This document shows positions 1 to 7,923 of a stretch of 64,000 nucleotides of DNA, piece after piece. The translations under genes were made by a program, and so were the position numbers. Under the pieces are notes generated by a model that was not told the DNA's origin, searched no databases, and was given only the letters and a program-made list of their open reading frames with translations. Within the stretch, counting starts at the first letter, position 1. Every line of letters starts with the position of its first letter. This stretch comes from Rickettsiales bacterium (GTDB lineage Bacteria > Pseudomonadota > Alphaproteobacteria > Rickettsiales > SXRF01), in contig JAJTHB010000020.1 of assembly GCA_021299465.1 (NCBI GenBank), forward strand, positions 1 to 64,000, given 5' to 3'.

Positions 1-549
1 CGGTTCGTTCAGGCGTAAATCCGTGGTGACAATGGCTGGCAGTGAAAGCTTCACGGTGGCAAGACCGCCATCGACTTCGCGCACAACAGTCGCCGCGCCA
101 TTTTCAATCGTGAGTTTGGAAGCAAACGTTCCCTGCCCCCAGCCAAGAAGGCCCGCGAGCATCTGGCCGGTCTGGTTCGCATCATCATCAATCGCCTGCT
201 TGCCGATAATGACAAGCTGCGGCTGTTCTTTTTCCACCACCGCCTTCAGCAATTTAGCGGCAATGAGTGAGTTGATTTCCTGCTCGATGGGGATCAAAAT
301 CGCGCGATCCGCGCCCATCGCCATCGCGCTTCGAAGCTGCTCCTGCGCCAGATCTGCGCCAATCGACACCACCACCACTTCGCTGGCGATATTTTTTTCC
401 TTGAGGCGCACCGCCTCTTCTACGGCGATTTCATCAAACGGGTTCATCGACATTTTGACGTTGGCCGTCTCCACGCCCGAACCATCCGCCTTCACGCGGA
501 TGCGCACGTTGTAATCAATAACTCGCTTAACACCGACAAGGATTTTCAT
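1..549 (-). CDS. etfB: Electron transfer flavoprotein beta subunit (partial, 3' end outside window)
   Basis: Reading leftward from the ATG at 549 gives 183 codons without a stop, beginning [14 protein letters not shown] and containing [17 protein letters not shown] and a late VREVDGG motif, which are hallmarks of the EtfB nucleotide-binding fold. The family is usually about 250 residues, so roughly the last quarter lies beyond base 1. With EtfA, EtfB carries electrons from acyl-CoA and related dehydrogenases to ETF:quinone oxidoreductase at the inner membrane. It lies 51 bp downstream of the cobalamin adenosyltransferase on the same strand, a neighbourhood common in alphaproteobacteria. etfA would be expected next, off the window; this is inference. 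Confidence 0.93.
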   Translation of the reverse strand, partial: MKILVGVKRVIDYNVRIRVKADGSGVETANVKMSMNPFDEIAVEEAVRLKEKNIASEVVVVSIGADLAQEQLRSAMAMGADRAILIPIEQEINSLIAAKLLKAVVEKEQPQLVIIGKQAIDDDANQTGQMLAGLLGWGQGTFASKLTIENGAATVVREVDGGLATVKLSLPAIVTTDLRLNEP

Positions 550-600
550 GGAAAAATGCTACCAGATGGCGGTTAGCAGATGGTTAATAAATCAGATAAA

Positions 601-1185
601 TCAGCGATTAATGCCCGGTTTCCACAGCACATCATCTCGCCCATTATCATTAGCGGCGCGGGCAAGCACAAACAGGAAATCCGAAAGCCGGTTAATGTAT
701 TGCAGCGCAAACGGATTGATTCGCTCGCGCTCGGCCAGCGCACAGGCAATGCGCTCGGCGCGGCGGGTCACTGTGCGGGCAAGATGCAGGCGCGCAGCAA
801 GCTCACTACCGCCAGGGAGCACGAAAGAATTGAGAGGCTCCAGATATTCATTGAGCTGATCAATTTCAGTCTCCAGACGCCGCACCTGTTTTTCGATGAT
901 GCGCAGGGCTTTATCTTCTTCTTCAGTCATCGGCGTTGCCAGATCCGCACCGAGATCAAACAAATCATGCTGGATGCGCGAGAGCATATCATCATACAGA
1001 TGGAATTGTGGTGTAAGTGAAGCTGGCGCCGTATGCAGCCGCGCAAGACCAATCATCGAGTTGGCCTCATCGACATCGCCCATTGCCTCAAACCGAAGGT
1101 CGGATTTGGGCAGACGGGAGCCATCAACCAGACCGGAATCACCCTGATCGCCGGTGCGCGTATAGATTTTATTGAGCTTAACCAT
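601..1185 (-). CDS. PduO-type cob(I)yrinic acid a,c-diamide adenosyltransferase
   Basis: This 194-residue protein has the ATP-binding signature TRTGDQG at residues 9-15 and the late RRAER helix with the NRLSDFLFVLAR tail, both diagnostic of PduO/MMAB-type ATP:corrinoid adenosyltransferases. Full length is normal for the family. The enzyme transfers the 5'-deoxyadenosyl group of ATP to cob(I)alamin, making coenzyme B12 in the cytoplasm. It lies 9 bp after a small HIG1-type membrane protein gene and just before etfB, probably as one operon. A btuB gene under a cobalamin riboswitch 1.7 kb away suggests that imported corrinoid is the substrate. No B12 biosynthesis genes are visible in the window. 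Confidence 0.93.
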   Translation of the reverse strand: MVKLNKIYTRTGDQGDSGLVDGSRLPKSDLRFEAMGDVDEANSMIGLARLHTAPASLTPQFHLYDDMLSRIQHDLFDLGADLATPMTEEEDKALRIIEKQVRRLETEIDQLNEYLEPLNSFVLPGGSELAARLHLARTVTRRAERIACALAERERINPFALQYINRLSDFLFVLARAANDNGRDDVLWKPGINR

Positions 1186-1194
1186 GCCCTAAGC

Positions 1195-1389
1195 TTAGGG
1201 CTTGCCCATAAAAAACACAAGGGCAAGCATCAGGATCACCAACCCCTGAAACGACACCCTCGCCGTCATCAATTTATTGCCATATTTGAGATTGGCGTTT
1301 CCGCCCATGCCCATGAGGACAATGCCCGCCATCAACACGCCGAAGGTGGCCATCATCAGCGCGAGCACAATATAATCGCCTGCTGACAT
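1195..1389 (-). CDS. Small HIG1-type twin transmembrane protein
   Basis: This 64-residue protein has two hydrophobic helices (about residues 5-28 and 45-62) joined by a short basic loop, NANLKYGNKLMTARVS. That layout and the K-x-x-R/M-x-x-R type loop match the HIG1/twin-transmembrane family seen in alphaproteobacteria beside cobalamin adenosyltransferase and etfB. Mitochondrial HIG1 relatives bind respiratory complexes; a similar role here is inference. The start is ATG at 1389, and the adenosyltransferase gene begins 9 bp after the stop. Confidence 0.8.
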   Translation of the reverse strand: MSAGDYIVLALMMATFGVLMAGIVLMGMGGNANLKYGNKLMTARVSFQGLVILMLALVFFMGKP

Positions 1390-1591
1390 AGGTTTTCTCC
1401 CGTTAAATTTTTTAGCTGTGTTGTAGTTGCTTTCTATACTGAAAGCCTGAGCGCAATATGCTCCCGTTTACCCCAAAAAGCAAGAAATTTTCAAACTGAT
1501 CGTTCTAGTTCAAACTTGCTGCAGCGCAGCGGATGGCGATTACAGAAGCAATACAAGAAGTTGACCTGAAAAGTTGGTTAATAACAACCAC

Positions 1592-1774
1592 TCAGTGGGA
1601 TGATGCCTTGACAGCGTCAAGACGCAGCACATAGGTGCGGCTGCAATAGGGGCACACGATGCTGCCCTTATCCTGATCAATGTGCAGGTAAACTTTAGGA
1701 TGCCCAAGCGCACCGCCGCCGCCATCGCAGGCAACCGACAATGCATTCACGTGAAGAACTTCAAACGCTTTCAT
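1592..1774 (-). CDS. zf-CHCC zinc-finger protein (NDUFS6-like)
   Basis: The ATG at 1774 gives a 60-residue protein with a Cys-x9-His...Cys-x2-Cys arrangement (CDGGGGALGH, then CPYC) followed by YVLR. This is the compact zf-CHCC domain shared with the mitochondrial complex I accessory subunit NDUFS6. The frame could be opened further at a TTG at 1804, overlapping the transglycosylase stop, but family members begin close to the ATG chosen. A structural zinc and a link to complex I assembly are family knowledge and inference. The 200 bp after it, to 1389, contains no gene I can support. Confidence 0.82.
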   Translation of the reverse strand: MKAFEVLHVNALSVACDGGGGALGHPKVYLHIDQDKGSIVCPYCSRTYVLRLDAVKASSH

Positions 1775-1800
1775 GAAAAATGGATATGATCGCTTCGCCG

Positions 1801-2799
1801 TCAATTGTCAAAAACAAAACGCGGGCCGGACGGGCGTTGATTGATGGCGGCCTCAGAAGAAGCAGGATTAATACGCATAACCCGCGCCTCAGGCGTTTCC
1901 TCGGTTTTAGCCTGCGCCAGCGTAATGGTGCCCGCAGCTGGTTTAGCAGGCGCATCCACCACCTTGATCGAAGGGCGCACCACAATAATACCGTTCTCGC
2001 GCTTATCCTCCTGACGCGTGAATTTAATTGAGTTCATGCGCGGCGCCTGATGCGTTTTAACATCGCGGCCACGCTGTTCAGGCAGCTTTGCCGCTACCTG
2101 AATAACCTTTGGCTCTACCACCTTGGGTTTCTCATCCGCACCCACCAGTTTGACCGGCGCTGGTTTACTTGGAACCGGCACTGACTTATCTGCTGCCGAT
2201 GCCACTTGTGTTTCAGGTGAAGATACTTGCAGCCTTGCATCACGAAGGCGGCTGACAATCGTGTACCAGTTATTATAGACATTGCCGGCATACGCAGTAC
2301 CGCGGCTTGGCGTTTTGGAATGGTAATGAGACGCCGCTGTTTTCCATGATTTTTCATCTTCATACAGGCTACGCAGGAAACTCGCGGCATAGGCAACATT
2401 CACAGCGGGATCAAACGCCTGCTCCAGCGACGCAAAAGCCTGCGGGTGATGATGGAGATTGACCTGCATGCAGCCCACATCAATGCTGCGCGCGCCCTGC
2501 ATGCGATAACGCTTCACCGCGGCAATCGCTTCCTGTTTGCTGTCGAAATAATAGCCCTTGCCTTCGACATTGATGGTCCACGGCCACGGAATGGTGATTT
2601 TAAGCCCCTTGTGATAACGGCCGGACTCAGTCGAAGCGATGGCGGAAAGCAAATGCGTAGGAATGCCATACTCGCGCTCATAGCGCGGCATCTGCTTGGT
2701 ACAGAGCTTCGCGCCCTCGATGAGCGCATCGGTCTGCGCAAGCGCAGGCAGCGACCATGTAGTCGCCACCAACGCCGCTATAAATTTCCGATGCAACAT
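1801..2799 (-). CDS. Lytic transglycosylase with SLT domain
   Basis: This 332-residue protein has a Sec signal peptide ending near ALAQ (residue 22), then a goose-lysozyme-like SLT domain to about residue 190. Glu58 in STESGR is the expected catalytic acid; the MQGARSIDVGCMQVN and YNNWYTIVSRL segments are typical of the fold. The C-terminal 140 residues are Pro/Lys/Val-rich, low in complexity and probably disordered. It would cleave the glycan strands of peptidoglycan in the periplasm with 1,6-anhydro product formation. It is transcribed toward the zinc-finger gene. The upstream spacer holds two copies of AACTACTATT (about 2827-2852). Confidence 0.88.
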   Translation of the reverse strand: MLHRKFIAALVATTWSLPALAQTDALIEGAKLCTKQMPRYEREYGIPTHLLSAIASTESGRYHKGLKITIPWPWTINVEGKGYYFDSKQEAIAAVKRYRMQGARSIDVGCMQVNLHHHPQAFASLEQAFDPAVNVAYAASFLRSLYEDEKSWKTAASHYHSKTPSRGTAYAGNVYNNWYTIVSRLRDARLQVSSPETQVASAADKSVPVPSKPAPVKLVGADEKPKVVEPKVIQVAAKLPEQRGRDVKTHQAPRMNSIKFTRQEDKRENGIIVVRPSIKVVDAPAKPAAGTITLAQAKTEETPEARVMRINPASSEAAINQRPSGPRFVFDN

Positions 2800-2927
2800 A
2801 ACCCCTGCAAATGAATAGATTTAACCAACTACTATTAGATAACTACTATTCAAGAACTATACCATCTTGGTGTAGCGCAAACACATTAAGATTATGTTAC
2901 AATGGTTTAACTATATCTATCAACAGG

Positions 2928-4850
2928 TTAAAAGCCAGATTTGACGCCCACATACAGCCCGCGACCAGGCTGTCCAAAGCCTGAGATTTCCTCATAACGC
3001 TTATCCAGCAGGTTATCCAGCCTACCATAAACCGACATTTCAGGCGTCAGGCGATGATTGGCCGAGAGATCAAACGTGGCAAAGGAAGCGAGCGTCGTTT
3101 TCGCGCCGGAACCTGAGCTGTAAAGAAAATCCCTGCTAGCGCCAACATAGCGCAGATTCATGCCTAAATCAGAATCAGCACTTACGCGGTAAGTCGCGCC
3201 GATATTCGCCAGATGCTTCGGGCGGCGCAGAAGCCATGTGCCGTTGCGGCGATTTTCGGCGCTGGTGAAAGTATAGTTCGCAGAAAGGTCAAGATCGCTA
3301 TGGGGCCTCGCGATAATATTCCACTCAAACCCTTGTGTGCGCGCCTTGCCGACATTGAGAGTCAGAAACAACGGTGACGGACCAAAACCAATCAGGTCGT
3401 CAATGTAATTGCGAAAAGCGGTCGCACCCACCACCAGTTTTCCATCATAGAGCGATTGCTCAAAACCGGCATCCAGACTTTTGCTGCGCTCAGAACCGAG
3501 ATTACGGTTACCCGATGATGGATCATAAAGCTGCGAGAGCGACGGTGCTTTAAAACCGGTGCCGTAGCTGGCCTTCAGTGTCGTACCGGTCGCATTGATG
3601 CGGTAGCCCGGCGCGAGCTTGTAGGTGAACACGCGCCCAAACTGCTGGTGCTCATCAAGTCGCACACCAGCATTCATGAAAGCATCGCCGTAAATAAACT
3701 GGTCATTAGCAAAGAACGCGCGGTTATCGACGTCCACGCGTTTCAGCCCATCAGTCCTGAAATCCTCTGTCGCAAACTCTATGCCGGCGGTTATGTCGTG
3801 ATGGCGGAAATGGCGAATGCGGTGCACCCAGTCCAGCACCCGCCGCTGACCTTCATAGTCGCGCCTTCCAAACAGCGGATTAAATAGTGCATCAAAATAT
3901 TCGGTGATCAGCGAACGGTTTATGTCCACCACCGAAACACCCAGCTCTTGCGACCACTCGCCGCCCGCCGACACCCACTCGCCACTGGCACGCATATTAA
4001 TTTGTCGGTTATCGGCATCAGGCTGCAAATCATCATCGGGCCTCAGGCCAAAATTTGGAATGCTGCCGGGCGAATCAAACTCGGTGCTTGTGCGATTATA
4101 GCGCGCATTCAGCTTGGCTGTGAATGACTCGTTGATACGCTGCGCAAGGTTAGCGCCGAGACTATACGTTTCGTTGCCATCTTTTTCCCTGCCGCCAAAT
4201 TCCTTGGAAAAAGCCGAGATACCATCGGTGCGGCTGCCGGAGGCCGAAACGCTATAGGACGTATCCCCCACTTCACCCAAAGAGCTGGCGCCAAGCTTGG
4301 CGCTGCTATAACGGCCAACCTCGATGAACGCGCTATGCCTTGGCACGCCCTTTCCTTTTTTGGTGATGATGTTGATGACGCCGCCGATCGCCTGCGAACC
4401 ATAAAGCGTACTTTGAGCCCCGCGCAAAATCTCGATGCGCTCAATGTTATCCGTGGTGAGATTGGAAAAATCATAGGCATTGGCGGTGTCGGACGGGTCA
4501 TTCAGCGCCACACCATCCATCATTACCAGCGTGTGGTTTGAATTGGTACCACGCGTAAAAACACGCGTATTCTGCCCCACTCCGCCGCTTTGTACTAAGT
4601 TTAAGCCCGGCACATCCCTCAGCAGCTCCACCACCGTCTGTTTATTTTTTCGGCGAATCTCCTCTTCGTTAATCACCGTCACCGAGCTGGCAATCTGGGT
4701 GAGGTTCGCTGGCGTGCGCGTCGCCGTCACGATGATCGGCGGAATGGTTGTCTGGGCGAATGCCGGAGCGGAAGAAAAAACCGCCAGAAAAATCGCAGCG
4801 GCAACGACAGGATTCCCGCTTGCGCGGGAATGACAATGAAAACGAAACAT
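2928..4850 (-). CDS. btuB: TonB-dependent vitamin B12 (cobalamin) outer-membrane receptor
   Basis: This 640-residue protein has a signal peptide ending at AFAQ (about residue 33), a TonB-box-like PIIVTATR, a plug domain (DVPGLNLVQSGG, FTRGTNSNHTLVMMDG, IEILRGAQSTLYGSQAIGGVINI) and a 22-strand-type barrel ending in a terminal Phe. Domain order, length and the cobalamin riboswitch upstream support a BtuB-type importer of B12 or other corrinoids, energised by TonB. The N-terminus is odd: residues about 5-14 (HCHSRASGNP) are encoded by a dispersed palindrome (4812-4831), so part of the signal peptide derives from a repeat. Start is the ATG at 4850 with an AAGGA ribosome site at 4858-4862. The riboswitch, not homology alone, sets the substrate call. 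Confidence 0.92.
   Translation of the reverse strand: MFRFHCHSRASGNPVVAAAIFLAVFSSAPAFAQTTIPPIIVTATRTPANLTQIASSVTVINEEEIRRKNKQTVVELLRDVPGLNLVQSGGVGQNTRVFTRGTNSNHTLVMMDGVALNDPSDTANAYDFSNLTTDNIERIEILRGAQSTLYGSQAIGGVINIITKKGKGVPRHSAFIEVGRYSSAKLGASSLGEVGDTSYSVSASGSRTDGISAFSKEFGGREKDGNETYSLGANLAQRINESFTAKLNARYNRTSTEFDSPGSIPNFGLRPDDDLQPDADNRQINMRASGEWVSAGGEWSQELGVSVVDINRSLITEYFDALFNPLFGRRDYEGQRRVLDWVHRIRHFRHHDITAGIEFATEDFRTDGLKRVDVDNRAFFANDQFIYGDAFMNAGVRLDEHQQFGRVFTYKLAPGYRINATGTTLKASYGTGFKAPSLSQLYDPSSGNRNLGSERSKSLDAGFEQSLYDGKLVVGATAFRNYIDDLIGFGPSPLFLTLNVGKARTQGFEWNIIARPHSDLDLSANYTFTSAENRRNGTWLLRRPKHLANIGATYRVSADSDLGMNLRYVGASRDFLYSSGSGAKTTLASFATFDLSANHRLTPEMSVYGRLDNLLDKRYEEISGFGQPGRGLYVGVKSGF
4812..4831. 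repeat. Palindromic repeat in btuB signal-peptide coding region
   Basis: An 8-bp perfect inverted repeat, ATTCCCGC and GCGGGAAT, with a TTGC loop. Translated, it gives the peptide CHSRASGNP, well known from REP-like dispersed elements in many bacteria. A sister copy, ATCCCCGC...GCGGGGAT, lies at 43822-43841. It falls inside the first 15 codons of btuB and is read in frame. Confidence 0.8.
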
Positions 4851-4855
4851 AACAC

Positions 4856-4932
4856 AGTCCTTACAAAAAATGGTGACAAACTGCCGCTCGCCGCACCATT
4901 GCAGCGATAAGCAGTGCCACCACGTAAGGACT
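4856..4932 (-). promoter_or_regulatory. Predicted Shine-Dalgarno/anti-Shine-Dalgarno pairing of the btuB leader
   Basis: In the btuB messenger the ribosome-binding sequence GTAAGGACT (complement of 4856-4864) is perfectly complementary over 9 nt to AGTCCTTAC (complement of 4924-4932), which lies between it and the aptamer. Pairing would bury the AAGGA ribosome site 6-8 nt upstream of the ATG. This fits a riboswitch acting on translation initiation: B12 binding would favour the masked form. The complementarity is seen directly; the switching mechanism is inference. Confidence 0.6.
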
Positions 4933-4984
4933 AGCCTTTTACAACACCCCCCGGATCTCCCCGTCCGCCGGATGCGCGTGACAC

Positions 4985-5146
4985 TTAAGCGGCAGGTCTC
5001 CTGACTTAGGCTTCATCACTTCGCAGCGTCTTCCCAGTTTCCCAGTGACATATGCGGCGAAGCTCACCACTTACAGTTGCGGGCACAGCTCACGATTTGC
5101 GCGTGATTCCCTTTTGATCTTCTCTCGAAGAACCGCTTGTCGTTTT
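4985..5146 (-). ncRNA. Cobalamin riboswitch aptamer upstream of btuB
   Basis: On the minus strand the conserved blocks appear in order: AAAAGGGAATCACGCG (about 5116-5101), TGAGCTGTGCCCGCAACTGTAAG (about 5093-5071), CACTGGGAAACTGGGAAG (about 5046-5029), AAGCC, and the B12 box GTCAGGAGACCTGCCGC (5004-4988). These are the core elements of AdoCbl/B12 riboswitches. The 5' end is approximate. The spacer 4851-5175 between the hydrolase gene and btuB is accounted for by this aptamer and the expression platform. It should repress btuB when cobalamin is abundant. Confidence 0.95.
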
Positions 5147-5175
5147 GATTAAAGCGCCGTCCGACTGGCGTCAAG

Positions 5176-6144
5176 TCACTTCGCTGTTTTGGGATCAACT
5201 TCTTTGGCAAGGCCGGAAGGAAGATTATGGCCGCCATGATAAATCCAATACGCGATATCGGCCATGACACGCGCACCGGCAAAATCACGCGTAAGCATAT
5301 GATAGCCGCCCGGGTAATAAGCAAAGGTGAGTGGCTGTGGAAACCGCGCCAGTGAAACCTCGATACTGGACGGCGGGATCACCTGATCCTTGCCGCCATA
5401 GAGCAGTAGCACCGATGAGTTGACGTTTGGTAACGCCTCAAATGCATCCCCCATCAGCCTAACCAGCCCATAAACCGAATCAAGCCGTGTGGATTTAATA
5501 ATGAGTGGATCAAGCGACATCTGGCGTAGCAGTGGAATATTGTCGGTGGCCTGAATCTTAAGATCGCTGCCGGTCAGTTGCCAGCCAGGCACAAGATGCG
5601 CGCCGAGGGTCAGTGTCGTGCGATAAAACGGATTCATGTTACTCCCGCCCCAGATCGCCGGAGCAGAAAGCACCAGCTTATCAGGCGCGATCTTACCATC
5701 ACCAACGGCATTCAGCGCCACTGCTGCGCCCATGCTTTCACCCATTACAACCAGCTTGGCCTGTGGGTGCTTTCGTTTAAGCAGCATGGAAAACTCTGCG
5801 ATATCGCGCATAAGGTTTGCCTTGCCCGCCCAGATACCCGGCTGAATCGACGCACCGAAACCGCGCTGGTCATAAGCATAAAACGCCATGCCACGCGCGG
5901 CAAAATATGGCCCCACCGCCTCGAATGCCTTGCTATAATCATTAAACCCATGCAGGGCAATGATGGTCGCTTTCGGCTTTCCTTTTGGCAACCATGAGCG
6001 CAGTGGCAGTAGCGCTCCATCAGACGCCACAAAGAGCCCACGTTCAACGCGCGCTGATTGTTTCGTATCTGCAACGAAATCCTGCTGAAGGGGAGTGCAG
6101 GAAAAAAGCAGAAGTGCCGCTGCAAGAAAACAGAGCCGGCTCAT
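5176..6144 (-). CDS. Alpha/beta hydrolase lipoprotein (lysophospholipase/monoglyceride lipase type)
   Basis: This 322-residue protein starts with a lipoprotein signal: hydrophobic LAAALLLF then Ser-Cys, with Cys16 the predicted lipidated residue. The mature part is an S33-type alpha/beta hydrolase with oxyanion region LHGFND (64-69), YDQRGFG, nucleophile elbow GESMG with Ser137, a late GGKDQVIP (acid) and GGYHML (His). This resembles Pldb/monoglyceride lipases that act on lysophospholipids or acylglycerols. The substrate is not determined. Its ATG overlaps the rlmE stop (ATGA, 6141-6144), so it is translationally coupled to rlmE-ppx. It ends about 30 bp before the riboswitch. Confidence 0.85.
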   Translation of the reverse strand: MSRLCFLAAALLLFSCTPLQQDFVADTKQSARVERGLFVASDGALLPLRSWLPKGKPKATIIALHGFNDYSKAFEAVGPYFAARGMAFYAYDQRGFGASIQPGIWAGKANLMRDIAEFSMLLKRKHPQAKLVVMGESMGAAVALNAVGDGKIAPDKLVLSAPAIWGGSNMNPFYRTTLTLGAHLVPGWQLTGSDLKIQATDNIPLLRQMSLDPLIIKSTRLDSVYGLVRLMGDAFEALPNVNSSVLLLYGGKDQVIPPSSIEVSLARFPQPLTFAYYPGGYHMLTRDFAGARVMADIAYWIYHGGHNLPSGLAKEVDPKTAK

Positions 6145-6827
6145 CCCTTAAACCCCATCGCCACCACATACATCTCTGCTGAATCCGCCCTGCTGGCTTT
6201 AGGCTTGGCGTGCTTCACGATAGCAAAATCTTTTTTCATCGCGGCAAGGAGCTCGCGCTCAGTACCGCCTTGAAAGATTTTGGCGACAAAAGCACCGTCT
6301 TTGGCCAGCACTTCTTTTGCAAATTCATAGGCCGCCTCCAGCAGCACCATAATACGCAAATGATCTGTTGGGGTGTGGCCGGTGGTGTTTGGCGCCATAT
6401 CAGACAGTATAACCTGCACATTCCCGCCAAGCGCTTCGCGGATGCGCGCCGGTGCAGCATCATCCATAAAATCAAGCTTCATGAATGTAACAGCAGCCAC
6501 ATCATCAATAGCGAGCAGGTCGACCCCAAGCACCGTAGGACTCACGACACTCGATTTCACTCGCGCCGCCGCCACTTGCGCCCACCCTCCCGGTGCCGCT
6601 CCAAGGTCAAGCACGCGCTGGCCAGCCCTGAAGAAACGAAACTTATCGTCCATCTCGATCAGCTTATAGGCCGCACGCGAACGATAGCCGTCTTTTTTTG
6701 CTTGATGCACATACGGATCATTCAGCTGTCGCTGTAGCCACAAGGTCGAGGAAGTCTTGCGACCCTTCGCCGTTTTAAGCCGCGTTTTGAGATGACGCGC
6801 GCCACCTTTCTGACCAGAATTTTTCAT
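6141..6827 (-). CDS. rlmE: 23S rRNA (uridine-2'-O)-methyltransferase RlmE (FtsJ/RrmJ)
   Basis: This 228-residue Rossmann-fold methyltransferase has the SAM motif LDLGAAPGGW and the K-D-K-E catalytic set: Lys in SRAAYKLIEM, Asp in ILSDMAPNTTGH, Lys in FVAKIFQGG and Glu in RADSAEMYVVA. Enzymes of this family methylate the 2'-O of U2552 in 23S rRNA during late large-subunit assembly. A basic N-terminal stretch of about 30 residues fits RNA binding. The start ATG overlaps the ppx/gppA stop by 4 bp, and the stop overlaps the hydrolase start; the three genes form one unit. Confidence 0.95.
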   Translation of the reverse strand: MKNSGQKGGARHLKTRLKTAKGRKTSSTLWLQRQLNDPYVHQAKKDGYRSRAAYKLIEMDDKFRFFRAGQRVLDLGAAPGGWAQVAAARVKSSVVSPTVLGVDLLAIDDVAAVTFMKLDFMDDAAPARIREALGGNVQVILSDMAPNTTGHTPTDHLRIMVLLEAAYEFAKEVLAKDGAFVAKIFQGGTERELLAAMKKDFAIVKHAKPKASRADSAEMYVVAMGFKG

Positions 6828-7828
6828 GCCTGAATCAACGATAAAATGATGCCCTCGCGCACGCCACGATCAGCAATGGTGATATCCTGCGCAGGCCATA
6901 AACCACTGATAGCATCAAAAATCGCGCAGCCAGAAAGAATGAAATCACTGCGATCTGGCCCAATACAGGGGTGCGAGAAACGCTCGGAGGGCCGCATCGC
7001 AAGCAATTTACGCGTGGTTGCCCGTATATCCGCTGCGGATAGTGTAATGCCATCGATACGCGCGCGATCATAGCGCGGCAAGTCGAGGTGAATCGCGGCA
7101 AGCGTCGTGACCGTTCCGGATGTTGAAAGAAGCTGCACATCGCCAGCTGCGACATGTCTGGTGATATTATTTTTATCGCTAAAAATAGATAAGCGCTTAG
7201 CGAGCGCAGAAACCATATCATCAAAAGCGAGATCCGAAAAATCACTGCCGCCGTATTTATCAGCCAAGTTCATCACACCAAAATCAATCGATATCCAATC
7301 CAAAATGGCTTTGCTCGCCGTATCAATCCACATCAGCTCGGTGCTGCCGCCGCCGATATCAAACACCACCGCACGACTGGCCGCTGGCTTTAGCAGCGAT
7401 GCACAACCCTTGAAAGCAAGCTGGGCTTCTTCTTCAGTGGTTATGATCTCAATCGCAAGCCCCGTTTCACGTTCGGCGCGGGCGAGAAAATCCTTAGCGT
7501 TCTTAGCGCGCCGGCATGCTTCGGTTGCGACAAAACGCATACCTGCCAGTTGATATTTGGCAATTTTTTTCTGGCATGCAGTAAGCGCCAGCAACGTGCG
7601 TTCCATCGCTTCGTCCGAAAGCACGCCACTACTACTCACGCCCTCACCAAGGCGTACAATGCGTGAATAACTATCAAATACTTTGAGAGAAGCGCCACGG
7701 GCAGACAGCCCTGCAATCAGCAAGCGACAGTTATTCGTGCCAAGATCCAGCGCGGCATACATTGCCTCACCAGCCGCACGCTGTGCATCGCGCGCATTGC
7801 TGCGCGATTCCTGCGTGGATTCCAACAT
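6824..7828 (-). CDS. Ppx/GppA-family exopolyphosphatase / pppGpp phosphatase
   Basis: The ATG at 7828 gives about 334 residues of an actin-like ASKHA phosphatase: phosphate-1 loop ALDLGTNNCRLLIA, FVATEACRRAKN, the second loop VFDIGGGSTELMW, and LSTSGTVTTLAA. These are the Ppx/GppA landmarks. It is a single-module form, shorter than the E. coli enzymes of about 500 residues and common in alphaproteobacteria. The reaction is hydrolysis of polyphosphate ends or of pppGpp to ppGpp; sequence cannot tell which. A TTG at 7837 could open the frame three codons earlier, but the ATG is preferred. The (p)ppGpp synthetase/hydrolase gene is elsewhere in this window (22.2 kb). Confidence 0.9.
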   Translation of the reverse strand: MLESTQESRSNARDAQRAAGEAMYAALDLGTNNCRLLIAGLSARGASLKVFDSYSRIVRLGEGVSSSGVLSDEAMERTLLALTACQKKIAKYQLAGMRFVATEACRRAKNAKDFLARAERETGLAIEIITTEEEAQLAFKGCASLLKPAASRAVVFDIGGGSTELMWIDTASKAILDWISIDFGVMNLADKYGGSDFSDLAFDDMVSALAKRLSIFSDKNNITRHVAAGDVQLLSTSGTVTTLAAIHLDLPRYDRARIDGITLSAADIRATTRKLLAMRPSERFSHPCIGPDRSDFILSGCAIFDAISGLWPAQDITIADRGVREGIILSLIQA

Positions 7829-7923
7829 AAACAACACCTGGGCGCATCTAAACGTTACTGCGCCAAATCCTTGAGTTCATACGACAAACCTAGGATAACC
7901 AGATTGGCAAAGCTTTACAAGGC

